Shown here: in pieces, positions 24,213 to 32,525 of the stretch
Layout of the letters: every line of letters begins with the position of its first letter
Numbering within the stretch: position 1 is the first letter of the stretch
Assembly: GCA_016933965.1 (NCBI GenBank)
Contig: JAFGTS010000018.1
Span: 1 to 45,382, forward strand
Source of the DNA: Deltaproteobacteria bacterium
GTDB lineage: Bacteria > Desulfobacterota > Syntrophia > Syntrophales > UBA2210
Reading direction: 5' to 3'
Length of the DNA: 45,382 nucleotides
Notes under the pieces: model-generated
Database searches by the model: none
The model's input: only the letters and a program-made list of their open reading frames with translations
Told to the model about the DNA's origin: nothing
Made by a program: the position numbers and the translations under genes

Positions 24213-25640
24213 TCATCGGTTGAGCTCGGCAGGTCCGATCGTTTTCAGCAGGGCATCGACGAATTCTTCCATTCTCAGCATCCGCGAGCCCTTTATGAGG
24301 ATCCAGTCCCCTGCCGTTACATACCGGGCGAGATCACGTGCAACAACTGCCGGGTCCCCGGCCGGTGATATCCCTTCCTGCTTCATACCGCCGCGAAGGG
24401 CTCCGGCCGTAACGGAACCGGTGAAATCACCACGCAGATACACCCGGTCAACGCCGGTCGATGCCAGATATCTGCCGATCTCTTCATGCATCTCGGGCGC
24501 TCTGTCACCGAGTTCGAGCATATCACCCAGGATGACGACCAGCCTTCCGGCCCCTTTTCTTTCCCTGAGCGCGCGAAGCGCTTCCCGCACCGACGCGGGA
24601 TTGGCGTTATATGAGTCATCTATCAGAAAAGCGCCGTTTTTCAGGCTTCGGACCGTCATGCGGCCCTGAACCGGGCGGTACCGGGCAAGTCCCTCACAGA
24701 TATCGTCGAGGGGTAGTCCGGCGCACCATGCCGCCGCTGCGGCGGCGAGCGCGTTGGAGACCTGATGGACCCCGAGGGCGTTCATGGTGACGTTACGTTC
24801 AGCCTTTCCCATACGAATCGTGAACCGCATCGAATCGACCGCAACCGCTTTAATGTCGACTGCCCGCAGGAATGCCTCGTGTCCGACTCCGAACGTTACC
24901 TGAGGGATGTCAAGTATCTCTGCGATAAGCGGCGTCGCGGGATCATCGGCGTTGAGAACCGCCCGTCCCCGTCCACGCATGTGGAGAAAGAGGTCCGCCT
25001 TTTCATCCCTGACGACGTCGATGGTTCCCAGGCCCTCAAGATGCGCGGGACCGATATTGGTAATGACGCCGATATCGGGCTCGGCGATGTCCGTCAGCCG
25101 GGCGATCTCCCCCCTTCTGTTGGTCCCCATTTCCAGAATGACCAGTTCCTGTTGTTCATTCATCTGGAGAAGGGTAAGGGGTACACCGATAAGATTATTA
25201 TAGTTTCCGGGCGTTTTATGGACATGAAATGCCGAAGATGCGACGGCGGCCGCCATTTCCTTCGTCGATGTCTTTCCAGAGCTGCCCGTTATGGCTATGA
25301 CGGGAACGGTGAACCGCTTCCTCCAGAAATGTGCGATGTCACCCAGGGCGTTCAAGGTATCGGGGACCGATATCATGACGGCATCCGCGTCTCCATCGTC
25401 AGGTGGTCTCCGGCCCGTTCCGATAAGAGATCCCGCCGCACCCTTTCGGAGCGCCTCATCGACAAAATCATGGCCGTCATACCGGTCCCCGGAAAGCGGA
25501 ATGAACAGGCACCCGGGCAGGATGTTCCGGGAATCGGTGCAAACCCCCGTAAACTCGTCTCCCGAACGCCCGCGCAGAAGGGAGCCGCCGGTGATCTCCA
25601 CAATTTCCGCCGTTGTAAGGAATCCGCGCCTTCCGGCCAT
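24213..25640 (-). CDS. murF: UDP-MurNAc-tripeptide--D-Ala-D-Ala ligase MurF
   Basis: A 475-residue ligase that adds D-Ala-D-Ala to complete the pentapeptide precursor. The N-terminal uridine domain has TDSRNILPGCLFIPLSGDRYDGHDFV. The central P-loop is AITGSSGKTSTKEMAAAV, followed by PGNYNNLIGVPLTLL, EMGTNRRGEIARL and NIGPAHLEGLGT. The C-terminus contains LIDDSYNANPASVREALRAL and VILGDMLELGDRA. ATG 25640 is two bases after the murE stop. An alanine-rich run (ALAAAAAAW) is coded by GC-rich triplets forming a small inverted repeat. Confidence 0.97.
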   Translation of the reverse strand: MAGRRGFLTTAEIVEITGGSLLRGRSGDEFTGVCTDSRNILPGCLFIPLSGDRYDGHDFVDEALRKGAAGSLIGTGRRPPDDGDADAVMISVPDTLNALGDIAHFWRKRFTVPVIAITGSSGKTSTKEMAAAVASSAFHVHKTPGNYNNLIGVPLTLLQMNEQQELVILEMGTNRRGEIARLTDIAEPDIGVITNIGPAHLEGLGTIDVVRDEKADLFLHMRGRGRAVLNADDPATPLIAEILDIPQVTFGVGHEAFLRAVDIKAVAVDSMRFTIRMGKAERNVTMNALGVHQVSNALAAAAAAWCAGLPLDDICEGLARYRPVQGRMTVRSLKNGAFLIDDSYNANPASVREALRALRERKGAGRLVVILGDMLELGDRAPEMHEEIGRYLASTGVDRVYLRGDFTGSVTAGALRGGMKQEGISPAGDPAVVARDLARYVTAGDWILIKGSRMLRMEEFVDALLKTIGPAELNR

Positions 25641-25642
25641 CG

Positions 25643-27166
25643 TCAGCCCCCTTTCCGGGGGCGTTCAGCGAGATACTCCCGGGCGATGATCCGGTCATCG
25701 AAGAAGGTTTTCCGTTCCCCTATTATCTGATAATCCTCATGACCCTTGCCGGCGATGAGCACGATGTCTTCGGGACCGGCAAGCATGACGGCCGTTGCGA
25801 TGGCGGTCTTCCGGTCAGGGATGACCGTGTATGCCCGTCCCCCGGAAACGTCGCCGAGCATGCCCGGATCGCAGCGGCGCACCTGCCGATCCTCCATGAT
25901 CCCCCGCTCGATATCTTCAATGATGACCAGCGGGTCCTCCCGGCGCGGATTATCGGAGGTAACAATGGAAATATCGCTCAGCTCCACAGCCGCCCTTCCC
26001 ATGAGGGGCCGTTTCGATCTGTCGCGGTCCCCCCCACAGCCGAAGACGGTGATGATCCGGCGGAGCCTGAATTCCCGAAGAGTTTCAAGCACCTTGCGCA
26101 GCGCATCCTCAGTGTGGGCATAATCAACGAGAACGACGGGGTCGTCCGGGCCGCTGACCCGTTCGATGCGTCCGGGTATGGTCCGCACCGCCTCGATGCC
26201 CCGTCGGATGGACTCCCCCGGGATATCGAGAACCGCGGCCGCGGCCGCGGAAGCTATCATATTGTAAAGATTGAACGCTCCGATTAACGGCGAGCGGACC
26301 CGCCATAGCTCTTTTCCGGCACTCATGTCCGCTTCGGTCCCGTCGATGGAAAGACGAAACCGCAGAACGGCGGCATCGGCGTCACCCGCAAAGCCGTAAG
26401 TAAAGACCTTTTTCCCCGTATCGGCGATAAGCCGTTTTCCCCAGGGGTCGTCCGCGTTGACGATCATCTTTCCCGCACCGAGGATCTCGGTGAAAAACCG
26501 TTTTTTCGCCTCGTAATAGGATTCCATATCATGATGGTAGTCGAGATGATCCTGGGAGAGGTTCGTGAACAACCCCGCGTCAAACACGCAATCGTCGATC
26601 CTCCCGAGGTCGATGGCATGTGAAGAAACTTCCATGACCACATGGGTAACGCCCGCGTCGGCCATTTCACGCAGTATCTTCTGAAGGTCTATCGATTGGG
26701 GCGTCGTGTACGGTGCCGGCAAAAGGGTCGTTCCATACCGATAATTGACGGTCCCGATAACCCCCACGGAATGACCGGCTTCCCGCAGAATAGACTCAAG
26801 CAGATAGGTAACGGTGGTTTTCCCGTTCGTACCGGTGATCCCGATCAGTGTCAGCGCTGAAGTTGGATCCCCGTAAAAAACCTTTCCGAGTATTCCAGGG
26901 ACATGCCGGACGTCTTCGACCAGGATGGTCGTCACACCCGGCGGAACCGCCGGCTTCTTCTCGCAGACGATGTAGCGCGCACCCCGTGCCACCGCGTCCG
27001 GTATGAAATCATGGCCGTCCTGACGGAATCCCGGCAGGGCAATGAACAGGAAATTTTCACGGCATTCCCTGGAATCATAGGCCAATCCGGACACCCCGCC
27101 GTCGGCGGGACCGGTCAAGCGAATAACGTCGATGTTCTCCAGCAATCGACTCAATTTCACTGTCAT
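25643..27166 (-). CDS. murE: UDP-MurNAc-Ala-Glu--meso-diaminopimelate ligase MurE
   Basis: A 507-residue ligase adding the third residue of the stem peptide. P-loop GITGTNGKTTVTYLLESIL, then EVSSHAIDLGRIDDCVFDAGLFTNLSQDHLDYH, NLYNMIASAAAAAVL and VDYAHTEDALRKVLETL. The C-terminal specificity motif reads DNPRREDP; DNPR is the signature of meso-DAP enzymes, so this organism has DAP-type peptidoglycan. The start was set at ATG 27166 with GAGG in front; a TTG three codons upstream sits in the ftsI stop. A GC palindrome of CCGCGG units codes the alanine run. Confidence 0.98.
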   Translation of the reverse strand: MTVKLSRLLENIDVIRLTGPADGGVSGLAYDSRECRENFLFIALPGFRQDGHDFIPDAVARGARYIVCEKKPAVPPGVTTILVEDVRHVPGILGKVFYGDPTSALTLIGITGTNGKTTVTYLLESILREAGHSVGVIGTVNYRYGTTLLPAPYTTPQSIDLQKILREMADAGVTHVVMEVSSHAIDLGRIDDCVFDAGLFTNLSQDHLDYHHDMESYYEAKKRFFTEILGAGKMIVNADDPWGKRLIADTGKKVFTYGFAGDADAAVLRFRLSIDGTEADMSAGKELWRVRSPLIGAFNLYNMIASAAAAAVLDIPGESIRRGIEAVRTIPGRIERVSGPDDPVVLVDYAHTEDALRKVLETLREFRLRRIITVFGCGGDRDRSKRPLMGRAAVELSDISIVTSDNPRREDPLVIIEDIERGIMEDRQVRRCDPGMLGDVSGGRAYTVIPDRKTAIATAVMLAGPEDIVLIAGKGHEDYQIIGERKTFFDDRIIAREYLAERPRKGG

Positions 27167-27171
27167 GATCC

Positions 27172-29157
27172 TCAAAAACCATCATCAAACGCCACCAGGC
27201 AGGAGGTTGCCGGTTCAATTGCCGTTCCCGGCTCCGGTTTCTGCGCAACGGCCCATCCACTCCCGGAAATTTTCAATTCGATTCCCAAACGGCGGGTCAA
27301 TCTCACCACTTCCCGCATCGACATGCCCCTGAAGTCGGGTATTACCGACCCGTTCACCTCTACGAGGGTGGAGACGGCGGGAACGGCAGGAACGGCGGCG
27401 GCGTTGAGGATATTGAATTCTTCGTTCTCCGCAGCCGCTTCAACTTTTCGTATTTCAATATCACGGTCGATGCAGCGCAGTATCTGTTCCGATATGTTCC
27501 TGAACACCGGGGCCGCCGCTACCCCGCCCCAGCGATTATGCCGTGGTTCGTCGAGAACGACGCATATCACCATGCGCGGGGCCTCGGCGGGGAAAAATCC
27601 CATGAAGGATGTCATCACCTTGCGTCGCGAATACTGCCCCGTCTCCCGGTCGAATTTCTGCGACGTTCCGGTCTTTCCGGCAACGGACACACCCGAAACA
27701 CGGGCCCGTGCTCCCGTACCGTCTTCTTCTTCAACGACATTTGTCAGGAGTGTCGTGACCCGCTCGGCCGTTACCGGTGAGATGACGCGCCTGACCATTT
27801 CGGGCGCATATTCCTCTATCACGCGGCCCTGCGAATCGACAATGCCCCGTACAACGTGCGGTTTCATAAGAACGCCATGATTGGCGATCGCTGCGTATGC
27901 CGTCACCAGCTGGATGGCCGTCACGGATATTCCCTGTCCGAAGGACATGGTCGCAAAATCGATGTCACGCCATCGTTCGGGCCTGCGAAGGATACCGGAC
28001 ACCTCTCCGGGTACGTCTATGCCGGTCCGGGAGCCGAAGCCGAAACGGGTGATGTATTCGTAGAACTTTTCCTTTCCCAGCCGTTCCGACACTTTCGCTA
28101 TGCCGATGTTGCTCGAGTATTTGAGCACTTCACCAAGGGTCAATTTATCGTGCTTTTTCATCTGAGCTTCGTGAATGGTTCTTCCACCCACATAGTAGGC
28201 ACCGTTCTCGCAGTCAAACACATCCGTTTCCCCGGCAACCCCTTCTTCGATCGCGGCGGCCACCACGAAAGGCTTGAAAACAGACCCCGGGTCGAAACAA
28301 TCCGTCACGGCGCGGTTTCTGCGGGCATCGGGGCCGCATCGCGACACCGCGTTCGGATTGAAATGGGGATAGTTGGCCATGGCCAGGATCTCTCCGGTCC
28401 GGGGATCCATCACAATGGCACAGCCGGCGCGCGCTTCGTTCTTCTCGACGGCCTGTTGCAGTTGAAGCTCGGCTATGTACTGGATCTGCCCGTCTATGGT
28501 AAGGATCAGGTTACAGTTCCCGTTTTCCGTATCGGCAACGGATTCTTCATTCAGGTACATCCGTGCGCCCCGGGCATCCCGCAGCCATGACGCCTTCCTG
28601 GGTGTTCCGAGCAGTTTGTCGTTGTACTTCAGTTCAATGCCTTCCCGTCCCTCCGAATCGATATCGACAAAGCCGATGAGATGACAGGCAAGGTCCTTCT
28701 GCGGGTAGTACCGGTCGGGTTCCTGAAGAAGGTGCACACCTTCGAGCTTCAGGGAGCGTATTCCCTCGGCCTCGGCGGGCGTCACTTTTCTTTTTATCCA
28801 GCAGAACCTCCCTGAACCGGAAAGTTTCGCCGCGATTTCTTCTTTCTCCAGGTTGAGGAACGATGACAGCGATTCGGCCGTTCTCGAGGCATCGGCAACG
28901 TGCAGGGGATCGGCATACACGGAGTCGGCGAGGACCGTCGCGGCCAGCTTTTCACCATTCTGATCCAGGATCAGCCCCCGCTCCGGCGGCAGGGTGATGG
29001 ACATGCTCTGCTGCCGGTCTGCCCGCGTCTTGAGAAAATCCCCCTGGAGCACCTGGAGCTGGAAGGCACGGGAAACAAGGGCAACACAGAGCACGACAAA
29101 GAAGACCAGCACGGTGGCTATCCTGAAGCGAAACCATTTTCTGTCCTTGCCGGTCAT
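27172..29157 (-). CDS. ftsI: Septal transpeptidase FtsI (PBP3) with PASTA domain
   Basis: A 661-residue class B penicillin-binding protein. One N-terminal membrane helix (about residues 11-30) precedes a dimerisation domain and the transpeptidase domain. The latter has SVFK (catalytic Ser, in FDPGSVFKPF), SSN (in LKYSSNIGIAK) and KTG (in VAGKTGTSQK). A linker with the repeat AVPAVPAV is followed by one C-terminal PASTA domain, VIPDFRGMSMREVVRLTRRLG onward. Such PASTA-bearing FtsI proteins occur in delta-type proteobacteria and Gram-positives, not in enterobacteria. The ATG overlaps the ftsL stop (ATGA). Longer frames reaching 29352 are antisense-free but lie inside ftsL. Confidence 0.96.
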   Translation of the reverse strand: MTGKDRKWFRFRIATVLVFFVVLCVALVSRAFQLQVLQGDFLKTRADRQQSMSITLPPERGLILDQNGEKLAATVLADSVYADPLHVADASRTAESLSSFLNLEKEEIAAKLSGSGRFCWIKRKVTPAEAEGIRSLKLEGVHLLQEPDRYYPQKDLACHLIGFVDIDSEGREGIELKYNDKLLGTPRKASWLRDARGARMYLNEESVADTENGNCNLILTIDGQIQYIAELQLQQAVEKNEARAGCAIVMDPRTGEILAMANYPHFNPNAVSRCGPDARRNRAVTDCFDPGSVFKPFVVAAAIEEGVAGETDVFDCENGAYYVGGRTIHEAQMKKHDKLTLGEVLKYSSNIGIAKVSERLGKEKFYEYITRFGFGSRTGIDVPGEVSGILRRPERWRDIDFATMSFGQGISVTAIQLVTAYAAIANHGVLMKPHVVRGIVDSQGRVIEEYAPEMVRRVISPVTAERVTTLLTNVVEEEDGTGARARVSGVSVAGKTGTSQKFDRETGQYSRRKVMTSFMGFFPAEAPRMVICVVLDEPRHNRWGGVAAAPVFRNISEQILRCIDRDIEIRKVEAAAENEEFNILNAAAVPAVPAVSTLVEVNGSVIPDFRGMSMREVVRLTRRLGIELKISGSGWAVAQKPEPGTAIEPATSCLVAFDDGF

Positions 29158-29444
29158 TTGATGAAACGTACCTGCTCTTTCCCGGGATATTCCATTCCCA
29201 GTTTTTCCCGCGCCGTCGCTTCTATGCGATGCGGTGACTTCAGCGTCGCTATCTCGATCTTCAGGCGGCGCGTTTCTTCGAGAAGCCTGTTCTGCCGGTC
29301 CATCTCCCCGGCGATCCGGTAATTGAGCCTGGTGATATCGAGATGGAACCACACGTAAACGAGCACGGTCAGCATGGATATCATCGCGAAAACGATGAGG
29401 TGCGACGATTGGAGACCGATAAATGTCTTGTCCTGTTTCGCCAT
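29154..29444 (-). CDS. ftsL: Cell division protein FtsL
   Basis: A 96-residue bitopic protein. A short cytoplasmic N-terminus is followed by one membrane helix (about residues 14-33, LIVFAMISMLTVLVYVWFHL). A periplasmic coiled coil comes next (IAGEMDRQNRLLEETRRLKIEIATL), and the end has TAREKLGMEYPGKEQVRFI, typical of FtsL/FtsB-type proteins. FtsL is poorly conserved in sequence, so position between rsmH and ftsI is part of the evidence. It forms the FtsQLB complex that activates FtsWI. Confidence 0.9.
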   Translation of the reverse strand: MAKQDKTFIGLQSSHLIVFAMISMLTVLVYVWFHLDITRLNYRIAGEMDRQNRLLEETRRLKIEIATLKSPHRIEATAREKLGMEYPGKEQVRFIK

Positions 29445-29447
29445 GCT

Positions 29448-30386
29448 TCAGATCCGTTCTGCCGCTCTCAGCCGCGCGCTGCGGGCCCGGGGGTTCAACC
29501 GCAGTTCCATTTCCCCCGGTTCGACCGGCTTCCGCGTCACGATCTTCAGGCTTTTTTCCCGCCCGCAGGTACAGACGGGAAGCCCCGGTGGGCAGATACA
29601 GCCTTTTTCCCCTGTCCTGAAGATATTCTTCACGATCCGGTCCTCCAGGGAATGGAAGGATATCACGACCACCCGGCCGCCCTTCGCCAGCATCTCGATC
29701 CCGTCCGAGAGTCCCCGGTGAAGGCTTGTAAGCTCTGCATTCACGGCGATCCTGAGGGCCTGAAAGGTCCTCGTCGCCGGATGGATCTTCGCCGGTCTAC
29801 CCGTTCTTGAGAGAACACCCGCTACCAGCGCGGCCAGTTCCGTGGTCGTCCTTATCTGCTCCCGGCCGCGGCGGCGAAGGATCGCCCTGGCTATCTTCGC
29901 CGCCTGGTGTTCTTCCCCATATTCCCGGAGCATTTTTTCGAGTTCTCCCTGTGACGCCCCGTTCACGATATCGGCTGCCGTAAGCCTGCTGTCCTCATCC
30001 ATCCTCATATCGAGCGGGGCCTCGCGGGAAAAACTGAATCCCCGTTCCGGCCGGTCGAGCTGATGGGACGACACCCCCAGATCAAGTAATAACCCATTAA
30101 TGCGGGCGATCTTCAGGCCGGCCAGGATCCCGCCGATATCGGAAAAATTCCCCCTGACCAGCACCACACGATCTCCGAAGGGCCTCAGGCGCTCCCGCGA
30201 CTCCCTCAGGGCCGCCTCGTCACGATCAATGCCCACCAGCAGACCGCCGGGGCCGGTCCGTTCCAGTATATCGGCCGCATGCCCGCCGCCACCCACCGTT
30301 CCATCCACATAGACACCGTTGCTCCTGCAGTCGAGACACTCCATTACTTCCTGAACCATAACGGGTATGTGAAATGGAAGGTCCAT
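29448..30386 (-). CDS. rsmH: 16S rRNA m4C1402 methyltransferase RsmH (MraW)
   Basis: A 312-residue S-adenosylmethionine-dependent enzyme that methylates N4 of C1402 in 16S rRNA. SAM motif YVDGTVGGGGHAADILERTG lies near the N-terminus, with LLDLGVSSHQLDRPERGFSF and PLDMRMD in the middle. An inserted helical domain precedes RTFQALRIAVNAEL and the C-terminal VVISFHSLEDRIVKN. Two CxC-like pairs (CICPPG, CTCG) precede the terminal KPVEPGEMELRLNPRARSARLRAAERI. It starts directly after the mraZ stop. Confidence 0.98.
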   Translation of the reverse strand: MDLPFHIPVMVQEVMECLDCRSNGVYVDGTVGGGGHAADILERTGPGGLLVGIDRDEAALRESRERLRPFGDRVVLVRGNFSDIGGILAGLKIARINGLLLDLGVSSHQLDRPERGFSFSREAPLDMRMDEDSRLTAADIVNGASQGELEKMLREYGEEHQAAKIARAILRRRGREQIRTTTELAALVAGVLSRTGRPAKIHPATRTFQALRIAVNAELTSLHRGLSDGIEMLAKGGRVVVISFHSLEDRIVKNIFRTGEKGCICPPGLPVCTCGREKSLKIVTRKPVEPGEMELRLNPRARSARLRAAERI

Positions 30387-30839
30387 TCATATACCAAGAT
30401 CGGCCACGTAATCGCTGAAGGCCTCGGGATTTTCGTCTATGCGGCTGATTTCCGTCTCAAAGAGCTCCCTGTTCCATATCTCTATGGTCCTCACCATTCC
30501 GGCGATGACGATATCCTTTTCAAGCTTCGCGTATTCTCTCAGTGAAGGAGGGATCAGGATCCGCCGCTGGGCGTTCAGCGTACAGTCAACGGCACCAGAC
30601 ATGAAGAGTCGCTGAAAGGCCCGCACTTCCTTTCGGATGATCGACTGGCGGGAAACCTTCTCCTCCAGGAGTATCCACTCCTGGTAGGGAAAGACCAGGA
30701 GGTGCCCACCCCATCCGGTGATGACCATGCGGTTGTCATACTTCTCCGCGAAAATCTGACAGAACCGGGGAGGAACGATAATCCTCCCCTTCTCGTCGAT
30801 CGTATGGTTAAATCTCCCTCTGAAGACAGTAGGCGTCAC
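30387..30839 (-). CDS. mraZ: Transcriptional regulator MraZ
   Basis: A 150-residue protein with two AbrB-like beta domains, seen as FNHTIDEKGRIIVPPRF and CTLNAQRRILIPPSLREYA. MraZ forms ring-shaped oligomers that bind direct repeats upstream of its own gene and regulate the dcw operon. The start was chosen at GTG 30839 (VTPTVFRG), because the family begins just before FRG and GTGGGGGAT precedes it. The open frame continues upstream to 30935, but that part covers the promoter and boxes. Confidence 0.95.
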   Translation of the reverse strand: MTPTVFRGRFNHTIDEKGRIIVPPRFCQIFAEKYDNRMVITGWGGHLLVFPYQEWILLEEKVSRQSIIRKEVRAFQRLFMSGAVDCTLNAQRRILIPPSLREYAKLEKDIVIAGMVRTIEIWNRELFETEISRIDENPEAFSDYVADLGI

Positions 30840-30844
30840 GATCC

Positions 30845-30870
30845 CCCACAATATTCCACTATTTACCACT
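30845..30870 (-). promoter_or_regulatory. mraZ: Three MraZ-type direct-repeat boxes
   Basis: GTGGT, GTGGA and GTGGG start at 30869, 30859 and 30849 (minus strand), exactly 10 bp apart, each separated by a 5-bp AT-rich spacer. This matches the known architecture of MraZ sites (GTGG/TGGG-type pentamers on one helix face). They lie just after the predicted start of transcription, and the last box overlaps the ribosome site. Confidence 0.8.
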
Positions 30871-30879
30871 TTTTTTCGA

Positions 30880-30908
30880 AATATAAAGAGATGAAAAGGG
30901 TTTGTCAA
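30880..30908 (-). promoter_or_regulatory. Main dcw promoter upstream of mraZ
   Basis: Minus-strand TTGACA (30908-30903), 17-bp spacer, TATATT (30885-30880). Perfect -35, 5 of 6 at -10, optimal spacing. The predicted start near 30873 is followed directly by the MraZ boxes and a leader of about 35 bases. Confidence 0.82.
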
Positions 30909-30941
30909 GGAAAATTTGCCCTTTTCCTGGGCCACAACCTT

Positions 30942-31955
30942 TTATTTTTTCTTCCTTAACTGGTACTGCTGGACCGCTTTGCTGTGTTCCGTGAGGCTCG
31001 ACGAGAAATGGTGGGTCCCATCGCCCTTTGAGACAAAATAGAGATATGGTTCCGTCGATGGATTGAGCGCCGCCTGAATCGAATCAAGACCGGGACTGCA
31101 GATGGGTCCCGGAGGCAAACCGCTGATGAGGTATGTGTTATAGGGTGACTCCATTTTCAGATGCCGGCGCTGCAGATTTCCGTCAAAATCCTCAATTCCG
31201 TAAATGACGGTGGGATCGCTCTGCAGCTTCATGCCCTTCTTCAGCCGATTGTGAAAGACCGCCGATATGAGCGGTTTTTCCTCCTTTACCCCGCCTTCCT
31301 TTTCGATGATCGAGGCCAGGGTCACGATCTCCTTCAGGGTCAATCCTCTGTCGCTGGCCGCTGCACGCATGTCCGGCGTAATTCTCCTCAAAAGCTCACC
31401 GGCCATGTGCCGGATGATATCCTCTTCGTTCATGGACTTCGTAAACGTATAGGTGGTGGGAAACAGAAAGCCCTCCGCCGTATCATTGTCAATATCCAGT
31501 GACGAGAGGAGATCCTTGTCCGCGGCAAGGGCACGGAAACGCCTCTCGTCGACCACCCCCGCGGCGGCCAGTCGCCCGGCAATACCGCGAAGCGTGAACC
31601 CCTCCGGAACGGTTACGTGATATTTCCTGACCCGTCCCTCGACAAGGCTTTCCAGAATATCCCGAGGAGATTGGGTCCCGTACAGTTCATATTCTCCCGC
31701 CTTGACCCGCTTCTGCACATCTTCAATAAGGGCCAGCACATAAAATGCCCTTCTGTCCTTCACCAGACCCGCGTCCTCGAGAATGGACGTGATCCTTTCA
31801 AAGGACGCCCCCTGAGGGACCTCGACGACCTGCCGGCCCACGGCGGGGTCAACGGGGGACTCCGCATAGCGAAGGAAGGCCGTAGCGGCCATGAAGGCAA
31901 GAACGGCCGTGAGGAATATCAGAAAAACGACGCCGAGCCAGGCACGCACCCTCAT
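30942..31955 (-). CDS. mltG: Endolytic murein transglycosylase MltG
   Basis: A 337-residue YceG-family enzyme that cleaves nascent glycan strands in the membrane. An N-terminal membrane helix (about residues 7-27) precedes a LysM-like domain and the catalytic domain. The motif LASIIEKEGGVKEEKPLISAVFHNRL holds the catalytic Glu, followed by MKLQSDPTVIYG and YNTYLISGLPPGPICSPGLDSIQAALNP. ATG 31955 overlaps the ruvX stop as ATGA. It precedes the dcw promoter, so read-through may also feed mraZ. Confidence 0.96.
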   Translation of the reverse strand: MRVRAWLGVVFLIFLTAVLAFMAATAFLRYAESPVDPAVGRQVVEVPQGASFERITSILEDAGLVKDRRAFYVLALIEDVQKRVKAGEYELYGTQSPRDILESLVEGRVRKYHVTVPEGFTLRGIAGRLAAAGVVDERRFRALAADKDLLSSLDIDNDTAEGFLFPTTYTFTKSMNEEDIIRHMAGELLRRITPDMRAAASDRGLTLKEIVTLASIIEKEGGVKEEKPLISAVFHNRLKKGMKLQSDPTVIYGIEDFDGNLQRRHLKMESPYNTYLISGLPPGPICSPGLDSIQAALNPSTEPYLYFVSKGDGTHHFSSSLTEHSKAVQQYQLRKKK

Positions 31956-32377
31956 GATGACGCCCCGTTTGCAACATGGTCAAGGTACCCCTGAAGAATG
32001 ATCGCCGCCGCCAGGCTGTCGATGACCTTTTTCCGTTTTTTCCATTTCACCGCAGATTCTCTCAGGATCGATTCGGCCTCCACCGTCGACAGCGTTTCAT
32101 CCCAGAGGATGACGGGAATGTCTAGCTTCGACTCCAGGACCCCGGCGAATTTTCTGACACGCTCACAGGCGACCCCCTCTTCGCCGGAAAGTGTGATGGG
32201 GTATCCCAGGATAATTTTCCCGGCACCCAGTTCCCTCACCAGATTGACGATCACGAGGATGTCCCCTTCGAGCCCCTTGCGCTCGATGGTGCTCAACCCT
32301 CGTGCCGTGATGCCGAGATCGTCGCTGACGGCGACACCGATCCTCTTCGTTCCATAGTCAAGGCCAAGTATCTTCAT
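31952..32377 (-). CDS. ruvX: Holliday-junction resolvase-like RuvX (YqgF)
   Basis: A 141-residue RNase H-fold protein implicated in pre-16S rRNA 5' processing. Motifs: ILGLDYGTKRIGVAVSD (first catalytic Asp), GYPITLSGEEG, LWDETLSTVEAES and DSLAAAIILQGYLD (second acidic site). Start ATG 32377 matches the family N-terminus; an in-frame ATG at 32386 would add three residues and neither has a strong ribosome site. It is divergent from selB across about 150 bp. Confidence 0.93.
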   Translation of the reverse strand: MKILGLDYGTKRIGVAVSDDLGITARGLSTIERKGLEGDILVIVNLVRELGAGKIILGYPITLSGEEGVACERVRKFAGVLESKLDIPVILWDETLSTVEAESILRESAVKWKKRKKVIDSLAAAIILQGYLDHVANGASS

Positions 32378-32525
32378 GGCCTTCATGACCTATCACAAGG
32401 GGAACGGTGCGGGCAAACAAATTATGAACAGGGCGCACGCGGTCGCCGCCCGGGGTTTTTCAGGTTGTGTGAAGCCGGCAATTCTGGTAGCTTCACCGAA
32501 CAGGAACACCCTCAGGGACAGGGGC

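Noticed and set aside
24719-24741. CCGCCGC/GCGGCGG inverted repeat in murF
   Set aside because: Like the murE case, it is an alanine-codon run; low complexity explains it.
26232-26250. GC palindrome of repeated CCGCGG units in murE
   Set aside because: It codes a run of alanines, and the symmetry follows from GCC/GCG codon use.
30909-30927. GGAAAA/TTTTCC inverted repeat between mltG and the dcw promoter as a terminator
   Set aside because: The stem is short and AT-rich, and it overlaps the upstream edge of the -35 region without a T-tract on the right side.
32376-32525. Longer SelB start
   Set aside because: The extension covers the divergent ruvX start, has no homology to SelB, and ATG 32526 has the better ribosome site and family-typical beginning.
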